A stretch of 64,000 nucleotides of DNA from Sphingomonadales bacterium 32-65-25 (GCA_002280855.1 NCEU01000008.1:124001-188000); one strand, 5' to 3'. Positions 53,331 through 62,659 are shown, counted from the stretch's first letter. Program-made: numbers and translations. The notes: generated from the letters alone by a model not told the origin.

Positions 53331-54148
53331 TGCTCAGCATCGGCCTGATCCAGACCAACACCGGCATCGATCCGGTGATCGAGGCTGAACTTCTGGCCGC
53401 ACAGATTGGCGAAGCCGCAGCCAAGGGCGCCCAGATCATCTTCACGCCCGAAATGAGCGGCATGCTCGATCGCGACCGGGCGCGCGCTGCTGGCAAGATC
53501 CACCACGAAGCTGATGATATTGTGCTTGCCGCCGTGCGCGCAGCAGCAGCCAGACATAACGTCTGGGTTCACCTCGGCAGCCTGGCCTTGCGGGGCACGG
53601 GCGACAAGTTCGTCAACCGCGGCTTCCTGATCCGCCCCCATGGTGAGATTGCGGCGCGCTATGCCAAGATCCACCTGTTCGATGTCGCGCTCGGCACCGA
53701 AAGCTGGCGCGAGTCCGCCGCCTATGACGCCGGCGAGGAAGCCGTGGTGGCCGCTACCCCGTGGGGCGCGCTCGGGCTGACCATCTGTTACGACGTCCGC
53801 TTCCCGGCGCTGCACCGGGCGCTGGCCCAAGCCGGCGCGCAGATGATCGCCGTCCCCGCCGCCTTCACCCGGCCTACCGGCCAGGCCCACTGGCATGTGC
53901 TGCTGCGCGCCCGCGCCATCGAGACTGGCTGCTGGGTGATCGCCGCCGCGCAGACCGGCGAGCACGCCGATGGCCGTGCCACCTATGGCCACAGCCTGGT
54001 GATCTCGCCGTGGGGTGAGGTGGTGCTCGACATGGGCGAAGCGCCGGGCATCGGCATTGCCAGCGTCGACATGGGGCAGGTTGCCACCGCACGCGGCAAG
54101 GTGCCCGCGCTGGAACACGCCCGGCCGTTCCGGGTGGTGGCGCCATGA
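53327..54148 (+). CDS. Nitrilase-family carbon-nitrogen hydrolase
   Basis: 273 residues with the catalytic Glu-Lys-Cys triad: FTPEMSG (Glu), YAKIHLFDV (Lys), TICYDVRFP (Cys). The pattern is close to Nit1/Nit2, omega-amidase or deaminated-glutathione amidase, which fits a neighbour of glutaredoxin. ATG 53327 overlaps the grxC stop. Confidence 0.92.
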   Translation: MMLSIGLIQTNTGIDPVIEAELLAAQIGEAAAKGAQIIFTPEMSGMLDRDRARAAGKIHHEADDIVLAAVRAAAARHNVWVHLGSLALRGTGDKFVNRGFLIRPHGEIAARYAKIHLFDVALGTESWRESAAYDAGEEAVVAATPWGALGLTICYDVRFPALHRALAQAGAQMIAVPAAFTRPTGQAHWHVLLRARAIETGCWVIAAAQTGEHADGRATYGHSLVISPWGEVVLDMGEAPGIGIASVDMGQVATARGKVPALEHARPFRVVAP

Positions 54149-54567
54149 TCGTTTATGATCTGGTCTGCCAGGCGGCGCATCGTTTTGAAGCCTGGTTCGG
54201 CTCCAGCGGCGATTATGATGATCAGCAGCAGCGCGGCCTGCTCGAATGCCCGATATGCGGCAGTGCGCAGGTGGTAAAGGCAGTGATGGCACCGGCCGTG
54301 CCCGCCAAGTCGAACCGCGGGGGTGACACGCAAAGTCTGGCCAATGACGATCCAATGGCCCGATTGCTGATGCTGCAACGCGCATTTGAAGCCAGCAGCG
54401 ATTATGTCGGCGACCGCTTTGCCGCCGAAGCCCGCGCCATCCACGAGGCCGGCGAAGCCCGCAGCATCCATGGTGAAGCCACGCCCGACGAGGTGAAGGC
54501 CCTGCGCGAAGACGGCATTGCGCTCTTGCCGCTGCCCTTCCGCCCGCGCGCGCGTTCGGACGCCTGA
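54145..54567 (+). CDS. DUF1178 protein
   Basis: 140 residues beginning MIVYDLVCQAAHRFEAWF, then LECPICGS (zinc-ribbon-like pair; the other pair is reduced to a single Cys at the start) and a helical C-terminus (GEARSIHGEATPDEVKAL). This is the conserved DUF1178 pattern of alphaproteobacteria. Function unknown. It overlaps the nitrilase stop by 4 bp and so is probably cotranscribed with comF-grxC-nitrilase. Confidence 0.9.
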   Translation: MIVYDLVCQAAHRFEAWFGSSGDYDDQQQRGLLECPICGSAQVVKAVMAPAVPAKSNRGGDTQSLANDDPMARLLMLQRAFEASSDYVGDRFAAEARAIHEAGEARSIHGEATPDEVKALREDGIALLPLPFRPRARSDA

Positions 54568-54755
54568 GACGCAGTTTTCACTTGAACGGCGCCCCTGCCG
54601 GGTGCACCATTTTTCGGCGCAGTGCCGCCCACCAGCCCCGCCATTGCCAGATGTGGCCAGACATGATGTACTTCGGCCATTGGCAGCTTCGGGATGTTGC
54701 GACGTCAACCGGTCATGTACTCGGCCGAACTGAGTGTCGCCTGGGGGATGATATC

Positions 54756-55619
54756 ATGAGGCAGGGACTGTTGAACCTGCTGCCGCCGGTCACGGTAACC
54801 GCACTTCTGTTGTTCTGGGGCAATGCACCCGCTGCATTGATCGACAACAGGGCCACCCTGGTCATCGTGATCGTGACAGTGGTGCTCTTCGTGCAACTGC
54901 TCGAATTGCGGTTCGAACGGCATGAAGGCTGGCGCATCAACTGGCGTGAGCTGAGCACAGATGTGTTTTATGTCGTGCTGGGCTTTACGGCGATCAGCTG
55001 GATGACCGATACCTTCGCGGAAGGTCCGTTGCGTAACGCCAAGGAAGCGCTGGGTCTGACGTCACCGTGGCTGAAATCGCTGCCATTTCTCGTGCAGACC
55101 TTCATGGTCATGGCTCTGTTCGAATTCGGGCAATATTGGATGCACCGGCTGATGCACAACAATGCACTGTTCTGGGCCACCCACGCGCCGCATCATCACA
55201 TCACCCAGCTGAATGCGGCCAAGGGCTATGTCGGCAATCCGATCGAGCTGTTCCTGATTTCGCTCAGCGTCATCGCGCTCTTCGATTTCGACAAGGCGGC
55301 CATCTTTGCCTCCGCCTCGCTGGGCACAGCCATTTCAACCTTTGCCCACGCCAACGTTCGCTCCGATCCGCCGGCATGGTACAGCTTCTTCTTCACCACC
55401 ATCCGCCATCACAGCCTGCATCACACCGCGCTCAGCTATGAGGATACGCGCTGCAACTATGGCAATGTGCTGATCCTGTATGATCGCATTTTCGGCACTT
55501 ATCGCGAAGGCGAATCCGCCGTGGTTGGCCAGGATGAACGACGGCGCCTGACGATTGCCGAGCAGTTCCTGTTCCCCTTCCAGCCGTTGATCAATCGCTG
55601 GAAGGCGAGAAGCGCCTGA
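54756..55619 (+). CDS. Sterol desaturase/fatty acid hydroxylase family membrane protein
   Basis: About 287 residues from the ATG after TGGGGGATGATATC. It has several hydrophobic helices and the di-iron His clusters HRLMH, HAPHHH and HHSLHH of the superfamily. Such enzymes hydroxylate or desaturate lipids, carotenoids or sterols; the substrate is unknown. A 188-bp gap separates it from DUF1178 and shows no recognisable RNA or terminator. Confidence 0.88.
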   Translation: MRQGLLNLLPPVTVTALLLFWGNAPAALIDNRATLVIVIVTVVLFVQLLELRFERHEGWRINWRELSTDVFYVVLGFTAISWMTDTFAEGPLRNAKEALGLTSPWLKSLPFLVQTFMVMALFEFGQYWMHRLMHNNALFWATHAPHHHITQLNAAKGYVGNPIELFLISLSVIALFDFDKAAIFASASLGTAISTFAHANVRSDPPAWYSFFFTTIRHHSLHHTALSYEDTRCNYGNVLILYDRIFGTYREGESAVVGQDERRRLTIAEQFLFPFQPLINRWKARSA

Positions 55620-55627
55620 TCACGACC

Positions 55628-56545
55628 GTGCCCCGCCTGCGCCCTGCCCTGTTGATCCCGACTGCATTTGCCCTGCAGGCCGCTGCGCCTGCCGAACAGA
55701 TCATTCCGGTTCCCGGCTTCGCCGATTTCCTGACCGTTGACGGCAACAGCGTATGGGTGACCAACAAGGGCCGGGTTGAGCGCTGGTCGCGCCGCGGCAA
55801 GCTGGCGACGGTGATGATGCGGCACCCGTGCGGCACCATGGCCCTGACAGCGGATGCCCTGTGGGTGGCCGATTGTGACGACAAGACCCTGAGCCGCATC
55901 GACCGGCGCAAAGCGCGCATCACCACCGTCATTGCCACCGGGATCGCCGCTGCCGATGGCGAGATGAACGTGGTGGCGGGGGCAGGATCCGTGTGGCTGG
56001 CCAGCGCCGCCAGCGGTGTGATTTCGCGTATCAATCCGGCGCTGGGCCGGGTGAGCGCGCGGATCACAGTGGCACCTGGCAGCAATTATCTCGCCTTTGG
56101 CCATGGGGCGCTCTGGGCGGTCAGCGGCTCCAAGAATCTCATCCAGAAGGTTGATCCGGCCATCAATCGCGTGATCGGCCAAACGCGGCTGGGCCGCAAG
56201 CCCGGTTTCCTGGTGGCTGGTGAAGGCGCCGTGTGGGTGCAGGAACAGGCCGATGGCACCGTCGCCCGCGTCGATCCGGCCCGCGTCACGGTCAGCGGCC
56301 GGATCAAGGTGGATACCAGCCTCAACTATGGTGACATTGATACAGGCGGCGGCAAGATCTGGCTCAGAACCACGGCCGGGCAGTCGCTGGTGGTGATTGA
56401 TGCGGCAACCTTGGCCATCCGCGCTCGGCTTGGGGCCGTCACCGGCAGCGGCGCGGTTCGCTACACGCCCTCAGGTGTCTGGACATCGGCGCATGACCGG
56501 CAAAGCCTGTCGTGGTGGCCTGATCCCGCCCGATTGAGCCCTTAG
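55628..56545 (+). CDS. YncE/Vgb-like beta-propeller protein, probably exported
   Basis: 305 residues from a GTG. A short hydrophobic N-terminus (ALLIPTAFALQAAAPA) may be a signal peptide. The rest consists of repeats like VDGNSVWVTNKGRVERW, LTADALWVADCDDKTLSRID, AGAGSVWLASAASGVISRIN and AGEGAVWVQEQADGTVARVD, with the xVWVxxxxxxxxxRxD rhythm of streptogramin-lyase-like propellers. No catalytic residues are evident. It starts 8 bp after the desaturase gene, so a shared role is possible. Confidence 0.75.
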   Translation: MPRLRPALLIPTAFALQAAAPAEQIIPVPGFADFLTVDGNSVWVTNKGRVERWSRRGKLATVMMRHPCGTMALTADALWVADCDDKTLSRIDRRKARITTVIATGIAAADGEMNVVAGAGSVWLASAASGVISRINPALGRVSARITVAPGSNYLAFGHGALWAVSGSKNLIQKVDPAINRVIGQTRLGRKPGFLVAGEGAVWVQEQADGTVARVDPARVTVSGRIKVDTSLNYGDIDTGGGKIWLRTTAGQSLVVIDAATLAIRARLGAVTGSGAVRYTPSGVWTSAHDRQSLSWWPDPARLSP

Positions 56546-56922
56546 CTGCGTGAAAGCGCCGCCACCAGGGGTGCGGCCGCCGCACTGTCGAAGTATTCCC
56601 TGACCTGGGTCACGCGCCCGCCGGTCACATCGACAACAACGCACAACGTAAGACGCAGCACAGTCCCGTCAGCCATGGTGCCACCAGCCACATGTTCCTC
56701 GACAAAACCAGTGGTTGTGGGCGAACAGACAGCCTCGCTGTACCCAAAGCCCGGCACCACCCGGTGCACGGCCGCATTGAAGCGCAGCAGCTGATCAAGA
56801 CCCATCGGCGCGCCACCGTTCTGTACCAGCGTGAAATCCGCTGCGCACAGGCGACGAACCGTAGTGGCATCATCTGCAGCTAGGGCTGCAAACAGAGCGG
56901 CGGCGATCGCAACATTGTCCAT
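56542..56922 (-). CDS. SnoaL/NTF2-like small protein
   Basis: 126 residues from the ATG at 56922: MDNVAIAAALFAALAADDATTVRRLCAADF is the helix-helix start of the NTF2-like fold, then strands ending in VTQVREYFDS, the typical SnoaL closing motif. Likely a small-molecule binding or isomerase fold of unknown substrate. Its stop overlaps that of the convergent propeller gene. Confidence 0.78.
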   Translation of the reverse strand: MDNVAIAAALFAALAADDATTVRRLCAADFTLVQNGGAPMGLDQLLRFNAAVHRVVPGFGYSEAVCSPTTTGFVEEHVAGGTMADGTVLRLTLCVVVDVTGGRVTQVREYFDSAAAAPLVAALSRS

Positions 56923-56933
56923 ACCCTTGTCCC

Positions 56934-59363
56934 TCATTGTCCAGGCCGTTTTGCCCGTAGTGTTGGCGGTGCGTCCAGCGGATTGTCCGGCCATGGATGC
57001 TTGGGATAGCGGCCCTTCAGTTCCTTCTTCACCTCCGCCCAGCTGCCGGTCCAGAAGCCCGGCAGATCCTTGGTTACCTGGATCGGCCGGCCTGCCGGCG
57101 AGGTGAGCCGCAGCGTGAGCGGCACTCGGCCATCAGCGACCATGGGATGGCGGGCGAGACCGAACAGCGACTGAACCCGCATGTCCACCGCCGGGCCACC
57201 ATCGGCTGCATAATCAATGGTATGGCTGCTACCCGCCGGGGTGGTGAAACGGCCGGGCACAAACGTGTCGAGCCGCTGGCGCTGGCTCCCGTCAAGCCGG
57301 TTCAACAGCGCCTCGGCCAGCGCGACATCCTGCAGGTCAGCCAGCCGGCGGCCAAGCAGCGGCGCCAGCCAGTCGGCACGGCTGGCCAGCAAGGCAACAT
57401 CGTCGCTGGCCGGCAGATCAAGGCCGTGGGCAGAGGCAAAGGCAAGCCGGGCGCGCAGCGCAGTGGCAGCGTCTCCCCACGGCAACTGGCCAAGTCCGCG
57501 TTCCGCCACGGCATCGAGCAGGACAGTGCGAATTCTGGCTGCATCGGGTCGCTCGACTGGTTGGCGGGCCAACGTGATGGCGCCGAACAGGCGTTGGGTT
57601 TCCGCCGTCACGCCGCTGGTCGCAGGATCAAAGGAAAACACCGCCCGATTCTCGATGCGGCTGGCCAGAATCTTCTCGACGTCGCCGTGCAGGGGCGCGC
57701 CCAACAGCAGCCGTGCGCCCGCTGCGCTGCCGCTGGCATCGCCCACGACGATCCAGTCGCAGCGCGTCAGCGGCGAGTCCGAGGGCGGTGCGACGGCGCG
57801 GCCATTGGCCATCAGGAATGCGTTTCCCCGGCGTCTCGCCACCCGGTCAGGATAGCCCAAGGCCAACACCTCGCCGGCAGTTTCAATGCTGATGTCAGTC
57901 TCTGTTGCGCCCACCGCTCTGGCCCAACGCTGCGCCAATTTGCGCGCGGCGTCGGCGCGCTGGCCGCGTTCGCGCGCCCAGCCGGAAAGGCGCTGTTCGA
58001 TATCATCACTGCGGCCACCCAAACCGCGCTCGCCGATCAGCACGGCGATCCGCGCCGCGAGCAGGCCGTGACCGCGCTGCGCCGCTGTCACCAGCATGTG
58101 GGCCTGTTCTGGCGCCATGGGTAACGCTGCCAGACGCTCACCATGCGCTGTTACACGGCCCACGTCGTCAATCGCCGCCAAAGCTCGCAATCGCCCTTGC
58201 GCTTCTACCACGGCTGCGGCCGGCGGCAGGTCGCGCCAGGGCAGGCTGGCCGGATCGGGCACACCCCAGCGGGCGCAATCCAGCACCAACCCAGCCAGAT
58301 CAGCCTCGATGATCTCCGGCGGATCGAAGGGCACCCGGCCCAGTGTTTCCGCCGCTTCCCACAGCCGGATCGCCACACCCGGCGCAGTGCGGCCGGCGCG
58401 GCCGGCGCGTTGGGTCACAGCTGCCTGGCTCGATCGCACGGTGACCAAGCGGGAAAGACCAACACTGCGATCCAGCTGTGGCCGGCGCGACAGGCCGGAA
58501 TCGATCACGACCCGCACACCGTCGATGGTGATACTGGTCTCCGCAATGCTGGTGGCCAGCACGATCTTGCGGCGGCCAGGCGGTGGCGGCGCAATAGCGG
58601 CACGCTGATCACTGGCTTCGCGGGTGCCGTGCAGGCGGAACAGATCAGTATCGGCGGGCAGCCGGGCTTCCAGTCGCTCTGCTGTACGCTCGATCTCGGC
58701 GACGCCGGGCAAGAAGGCCAGGATGGAGCCACTTTCATTGGCCAGCGCGTTCCGGATTGCGGCAGCCATGGCATCTTCCAGTCGTTCAGCGGAATTGCGG
58801 CCGATGTGGCGCAATTCCACCGGGAACATGCGGCCCTGCGATTCAACCTGGACCAAGCCCGGAATGATGGCAGCGAACCCGGCCACATCCAGTGTCGCGG
58901 ACATCAGCATCAGGCGCAGGTCAGGCCGCAGCGCTGCACGCGCTTCCAATGTCAGTGCGAGCGCAAAATCGGAATCGAGGCTGCGTTCATGGACTTCGTC
59001 GAACAAGACACCGGCCACGCCCGCCAGTTCGGGATCGCTAACCAGCATGCGGGTGAAAATGCCTTCGGTTACCACCTCAATGCGGGTGGCGGCCGACGTG
59101 CGGGCATCCAGCCGGGTTCGATAGCCAATGGTCTGGCCAACCAGCTCCCCCAGTTGCTCGGCCATGCGCTCGGCCGCGGCGCGGGCAGCAAGACGACGGG
59201 GAGAAAGCAGGATGAGCTTGCCAGCGCTGGCCCACTCTTCGCCCAGCAGCGCGGGCGGCACCGCGGTGGTCTTGCCTGCACCGGGCGGCGCCACCAGCGC
59301 CACAGGATGGTTGCCGGCCAGTGCCGCCTGCAGCTGCGGCAGCACGGCGAGCACCGGCAGCAT
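56934..59363 (-). CDS. hrpB: ATP-dependent helicase HrpB
   Basis: DEAH-type RNA helicase-like protein, 809 residues. Walker A APPGAGKTTAVP (about residues 26-37), DEVHERSLDSDF (Walker B), QRAGRAGRTAPG (motif VI), and a C-terminal HrpB domain with PKHPWPDNPL. Length fits the family. Precise cellular role is not established. It shares one base with hemJ. Confidence 0.95.
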   Translation of the reverse strand: MLPVLAVLPQLQAALAGNHPVALVAPPGAGKTTAVPPALLGEEWASAGKLILLSPRRLAARAAAERMAEQLGELVGQTIGYRTRLDARTSAATRIEVVTEGIFTRMLVSDPELAGVAGVLFDEVHERSLDSDFALALTLEARAALRPDLRLMLMSATLDVAGFAAIIPGLVQVESQGRMFPVELRHIGRNSAERLEDAMAAAIRNALANESGSILAFLPGVAEIERTAERLEARLPADTDLFRLHGTREASDQRAAIAPPPPGRRKIVLATSIAETSITIDGVRVVIDSGLSRRPQLDRSVGLSRLVTVRSSQAAVTQRAGRAGRTAPGVAIRLWEAAETLGRVPFDPPEIIEADLAGLVLDCARWGVPDPASLPWRDLPPAAAVVEAQGRLRALAAIDDVGRVTAHGERLAALPMAPEQAHMLVTAAQRGHGLLAARIAVLIGERGLGGRSDDIEQRLSGWARERGQRADAARKLAQRWARAVGATETDISIETAGEVLALGYPDRVARRRGNAFLMANGRAVAPPSDSPLTRCDWIVVGDASGSAAGARLLLGAPLHGDVEKILASRIENRAVFSFDPATSGVTAETQRLFGAITLARQPVERPDAARIRTVLLDAVAERGLGQLPWGDAATALRARLAFASAHGLDLPASDDVALLASRADWLAPLLGRRLADLQDVALAEALLNRLDGSQRQRLDTFVPGRFTTPAGSSHTIDYAADGGPAVDMRVQSLFGLARHPMVADGRVPLTLRLTSPAGRPIQVTKDLPGFWTGSWAEVKKELKGRYPKHPWPDNPLDAPPTLRAKRPGQ

Positions 59364-59812
59364 CAGAAGGGCTTGACGATCACCAGCACCGCCACAGCCA
59401 GCGTGACCAGCGAGGGAATCTCATTCATGAGCCGCAGCCGCTTTTCGGTCACCGGGCGTTCACCAGCGGCAAAGCGCTTTGCCATAACCACGCTCCAATG
59501 ATGAAACCAGGTGAGCAGGCATACAGAGCCGAACTTTACCACCAGCCATAGCGGCCAGCCAAGATGAAAACCCAGCGACAAGCCGGCAATCCAGCTGATC
59601 ACCATGGCAGGTGACAGGATGATGCGGCGCAGGCGGCGGCAGCGTTCATCCCAAAGCGCTGATTCCGGCGCAGCCGGCGCCACCGGGTGCCAATAGACCA
59701 GGAAGCGCGGGATCATGAAGAGGCCCGCCATCCAGAAGATGACGAAGGCGACGTGCAGTGCCTTCACCCACAGATAGGCTTCGCCGAGCCAGCCGACGCC
59801 CCACTCCGTCAT
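59363..59812 (-). CDS. hemJ: Protoporphyrinogen oxidase HemJ
   Basis: 149-residue membrane protein with four or so helices. The segment YLWVKALHVAFVIFWMAG (His and Lys conserved) and PRFLVYWHP, and the later WLVVKFGSVCLLTWFHHW, are HemJ signatures. It oxidises protoporphyrinogen IX in haem synthesis, and hemE lies directly upstream, three bases away. Confidence 0.92.
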   Translation of the reverse strand: MTEWGVGWLGEAYLWVKALHVAFVIFWMAGLFMIPRFLVYWHPVAPAAPESALWDERCRRLRRIILSPAMVISWIAGLSLGFHLGWPLWLVVKFGSVCLLTWFHHWSVVMAKRFAAGERPVTEKRLRLMNEIPSLVTLAVAVLVIVKPF

Positions 59813-59815
59813 GGT

Positions 59816-60856
59816 TCAGAGCGGCTTCTTCAGCAACGCGAACAGATGCTCGACATGCTCGATCGGCGTGTCCTGCAGGATGCCATGGCCAAGGTTGAAG
59901 ATATGCGGGCGGCCCGACAGCGCGTGGCGGATGCGGGTGACGGCCTGTTCCAACGCTTCGCCGCCAGTAATCAGTGCCAACGGATCGAGATTGCCCTGCA
60001 CCGGCATGCCAGGCGGCAACATGGAATCAGCCCAAGCCGGATCGACAGTTTCATCCAGGCCCACGGCATCAACGCCGGTTTCGGCGGCATAGGCTGCAAG
60101 TTTGGCGCCCGCGCCCTTGGGGAAACCGATGATCGGCACCTCCGGATGGCGCACCATCAGGCGGCCAACGATATCGGCATTGGGCGCAATCACCCAGCGT
60201 TCGAACTGCGCTGGCGAAAGCGTGCCGGCCCAGCTGTCGAACAACTGGATGGCCTGTGCACCCGCTTCGATCTGGCCCGACAGATAATCCACCGTCACTG
60301 CCACGATGCGATCGATCAGCGCCTGGAACCGTGCCGGATCCTTGTAGGCCAAACGGCGGGTTTCGGCCTGATCCTTGCTGCCATGGCCAGCCACCATGTA
60401 GGTTGCAACGGTCCACGGTGAGCCGGCAAAGCCCAGCATCGTCACCGATGGATCAATGGCCTTGCGCACCTTGGCGACAGTTTCATAGATCTTGGCGAAA
60501 TGCAGCGGATTGGGCTCAAGCTGGGAAAAATCGCCATCGTGCAGCGCCGGTGTCAGTTGCGGGCCTTCGCCGGGACCGAATGTCAGGCCCTGGCCCATGG
60601 CGTGCGGCACGATCAGGATGTCGGAAAACAGGATGGCGCCGTCCATGCCGAACCGCTTGAGCGGTTGGATGGTGATCTCGGCTGCGGCATCGCTGTCATA
60701 GACCAGTTCGAGGAAGCCCCCCTTTTCGGTTCGCAAGGCGCGATATTCCGGCAGATAGCGCCCAGCCTGGCGCATCAGCCAGACCGGCGGCGGGTCGCGA
60801 CGTTCGCCCTTCAGCACGGCGAGCAGCGGGGGATCCTGATGAAGTTGATCAGCCAT
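59816..60856 (-). CDS. hemE: Uroporphyrinogen decarboxylase
   Basis: Decarboxylates uroporphyrinogen III to coproporphyrinogen III. About 346 residues from the ATG with AAGGAGG upstream. PVWLMRQAGRYLPEYRALR, FSDILIVPHAMGQGLTF and GFAGSPWTVATYM are diagnostic. It flanks the probable origin, reading away from it, as in Caulobacter. Confidence 0.97.
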   Translation of the reverse strand: MADQLHQDPPLLAVLKGERRDPPPVWLMRQAGRYLPEYRALRTEKGGFLELVYDSDAAAEITIQPLKRFGMDGAILFSDILIVPHAMGQGLTFGPGEGPQLTPALHDGDFSQLEPNPLHFAKIYETVAKVRKAIDPSVTMLGFAGSPWTVATYMVAGHGSKDQAETRRLAYKDPARFQALIDRIVAVTVDYLSGQIEAGAQAIQLFDSWAGTLSPAQFERWVIAPNADIVGRLMVRHPEVPIIGFPKGAGAKLAAYAAETGVDAVGLDETVDPAWADSMLPPGMPVQGNLDPLALITGGEALEQAVTRIRHALSGRPHIFNLGHGILQDTPIEHVEHLFALLKKPL

Positions 60857-61232
60857 GACGCCTCCTTGCCTGTGCCCCGTCGCCCCGGTCAAGCCCGCAG
60901 CGCGGCCTGCCGTCTTTCAACCAGATCTAAAATTAAACTTAGAAATTGTTGGTAGTAGTAGGGGGCGGAATCGTGGGGATAAAATCGGTTCAGCCGTTTG
61001 ATCCACAGGGAAGGATCTGTGCGACTCGCCGGAATCGCGCGAGTCGTAGCGATCATCCCCGTTTTCCACAGGCCCGGCTGTGCATATGTCCGCAGCCTGA
61101 TGAAACCGCCCGCGGTCATGGGGTGGTTGGGTGGAATTGCCGCTTGCCGGATGCTCCACAGCAGCGTTAACGCTTTGCCCTGATGCTTATCCACAGAGTC
61201 ATGGGCGGCAATTTTTGTTGGCAGGGTCAGGT
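60857..61232. other. Probable chromosomal origin of replication (oriC)
   Basis: This 376-bp gap separates hemE from the PPSR gene, the position of oriC in Caulobacter and relatives. An AT-rich stretch (60923-60954) stands out in GC-rich surroundings. DnaA-box-like 9-mers occur at 60974-60982 (minus, TTATCCCCA), 60999-61007 (TGATCCACA, the Caulobacter G-box), 61062-61070 (TTTTCCACA), 61079-61087 (minus, ATATGCACA), 61152-61160 (TGCTCCACA) and 61187-61195 (TTATCCACA, perfect). Five GANTC sites lie at 60968, 61023, 61032, 61041 and 61196. No coding sequence is evident. Confidence 0.82.
61022..61046. repeat. Inverted repeat with three GANTC sites inside the origin
   Basis: CGACTCGC and GCGAGTCG form a perfect 8-bp inverted repeat around nine bases. 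GACTC, GAATC and GAGTC (CcrM-type GANTC sites) lie at 9-bp steps, one in each arm and one in the loop. Confidence 0.7.
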
Positions 61233-62066
61233 GTGACGGTGCCGGACGTGCTGCACCTGCATCTGATCAGCGATTCCACCGGCGAAACGCTGGAATCGGT
61301 GGCCAAGGCCAGCCTGGCCCGATTCGAGGGCGCACAGGCTGTGAAACATTTCTGGCCAATGGTGCGCAGCGAAGGCCATCTTGATCGCATCATCGAGGAA
61401 GTGGCGAAAAAGCCGGGGCTGGTCATTTACACGCTGGTCGACGGGGTGGTGCGGGATCGACTGGAAATGCGCTGTGCCACGCTGGGTCTGCCGATGGTGT
61501 CACCGCTCGATCCCACCATCTCGGCGCTGTCGGAACTGCTCGGCCAGGCGGCCACGCGCCGGCCGGGGCGCCAGCATGTGATGGACCAGGCCTATTTCCG
61601 CAGGGTCGATGCCATCAATTACACGATGGTGCACGATGATGGCGCCCAGACCGGCCTTGAGGAGCTGGAAGAGGCCGATATCCTCTTGCTGGGCGTGTCG
61701 CGCACCTCGAAAACGCCCACCTCAATCTATCTGGCCAACCGCGGCTACAAGACGGCCAATATCCCGCTTGTGCCGCAATCACCGCCGGCGCCACACGTGT
61801 GGACGGTCAAGGGCCCGCTGCTGGTTGGCCTGACCACGGCGCCCGACCGGCTGCAATCCATCCGCCGCAACCGGCTGCTTACCCTGGGCCAGACGCCGGA
61901 TACGGACTATGTCGATGTCGAGCGGATCGAGGCCGAGGTCGCCTTTGCTCGCAGGCTGTTTGCAGATCATGATATTCCGGTGATCGACGTCACCCGCCGC
62001 AGCATCGAAGAAACAGCGGCGGCCATCATCAACCTGCACCAGGCGCGGTTGGAGAAACAGGCATGA
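61233..62066 (+). CDS. ppsR: PEP synthase/pyruvate phosphate dikinase regulatory protein (PPSR, DUF299)
   Basis: Bifunctional kinase/pyrophosphorylase controlling PEP synthase or PPDK. About 277 residues from the GTG at 61233, giving MTVPDVLHLHLISDSTGETLE. The P-loop is GVSRTSKTPTS. It is the first gene rightward of the origin, as in Caulobacter, and overlaps maf by 4 bp. Confidence 0.94.
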   Translation: MTVPDVLHLHLISDSTGETLESVAKASLARFEGAQAVKHFWPMVRSEGHLDRIIEEVAKKPGLVIYTLVDGVVRDRLEMRCATLGLPMVSPLDPTISALSELLGQAATRRPGRQHVMDQAYFRRVDAINYTMVHDDGAQTGLEELEEADILLLGVSRTSKTPTSIYLANRGYKTANIPLVPQSPPAPHVWTVKGPLLVGLTTAPDRLQSIRRNRLLTLGQTPDTDYVDVERIEAEVAFARRLFADHDIPVIDVTRRSIEETAAAIINLHQARLEKQA

Positions 62067-62659
62067 TGCTGCTGCTGGCCAGCCAGTCAGCCGCGCGGCG
62101 GTCAATGTTGTACGCAGCCGGCGTGACGCACGAAGCCTTGCCGGCCCATGTCGATGAAGAGGCGATCACGGCCGGACTTGTGGCGGAGCAGGCCAGCCCC
62201 GAACGCATTGCCGATGCGCTCGCCGAAGTGAAGGCGTTGAAGATCAGCCGCCAGCACCCCGGCGCATTAGTGCTGGGGGCAGACAGCGTGGTGGTCACTG
62301 CCGACGGCGCCATGATCGCCAAGCCGGAAACCCGTCCGCGCGCCGAGGTGCAGTTGCGCCAGCTCGCCGGCACAACCCATCGGCTGATTTCCGCCGCGGT
62401 GATCTGCGAGGGCGGCAAGCCCGTGTGGCGCAGCGCTGGTGCGGCTCGCCTGACGATGCGGCGGCTGAGTGATGACTTCATCAGCGCCTATCTGGATGCA
62501 GAAGGCGATGCCGTGCTCGGCTGTGTTGGCTGTTATCGAATCGAAGCGCTGGGCGCGCAGTTGTTCACCCGCATTGATGGTGATCAGTTCGTGATACGTG
62601 GTCTCCCGCTGCTTGCCGTTCTGGATTATCTGCGGGTCAGGGGAGTGCTGGCCGCATGA
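62063..62659 (+). CDS. maf: Maf-family nucleoside triphosphate pyrophosphatase
   Basis: 198 residues beginning MLLLASQSAARRSML, with LGADSVVV and KPETRPRAEVQLRQLAGTTH. The family hydrolyses modified or canonical nucleotide triphosphates (house-cleaning). It overlaps PPSR and aroE by 4 bp each. Confidence 0.94.
   Translation: MMLLLASQSAARRSMLYAAGVTHEALPAHVDEEAITAGLVAEQASPERIADALAEVKALKISRQHPGALVLGADSVVVTADGAMIAKPETRPRAEVQLRQLAGTTHRLISAAVICEGGKPVWRSAGAARLTMRRLSDDFISAYLDAEGDAVLGCVGCYRIEALGAQLFTRIDGDQFVIRGLPLLAVLDYLRVRGVLAA

Noticed and set aside
60927..60947. CtrA binding site in the origin
   Set aside because: The best match is TTAA-N7-AATT, and CTAA-N7-CTTA on another register; neither fits TTAA-N7-TTAA well enough in AT-rich DNA.
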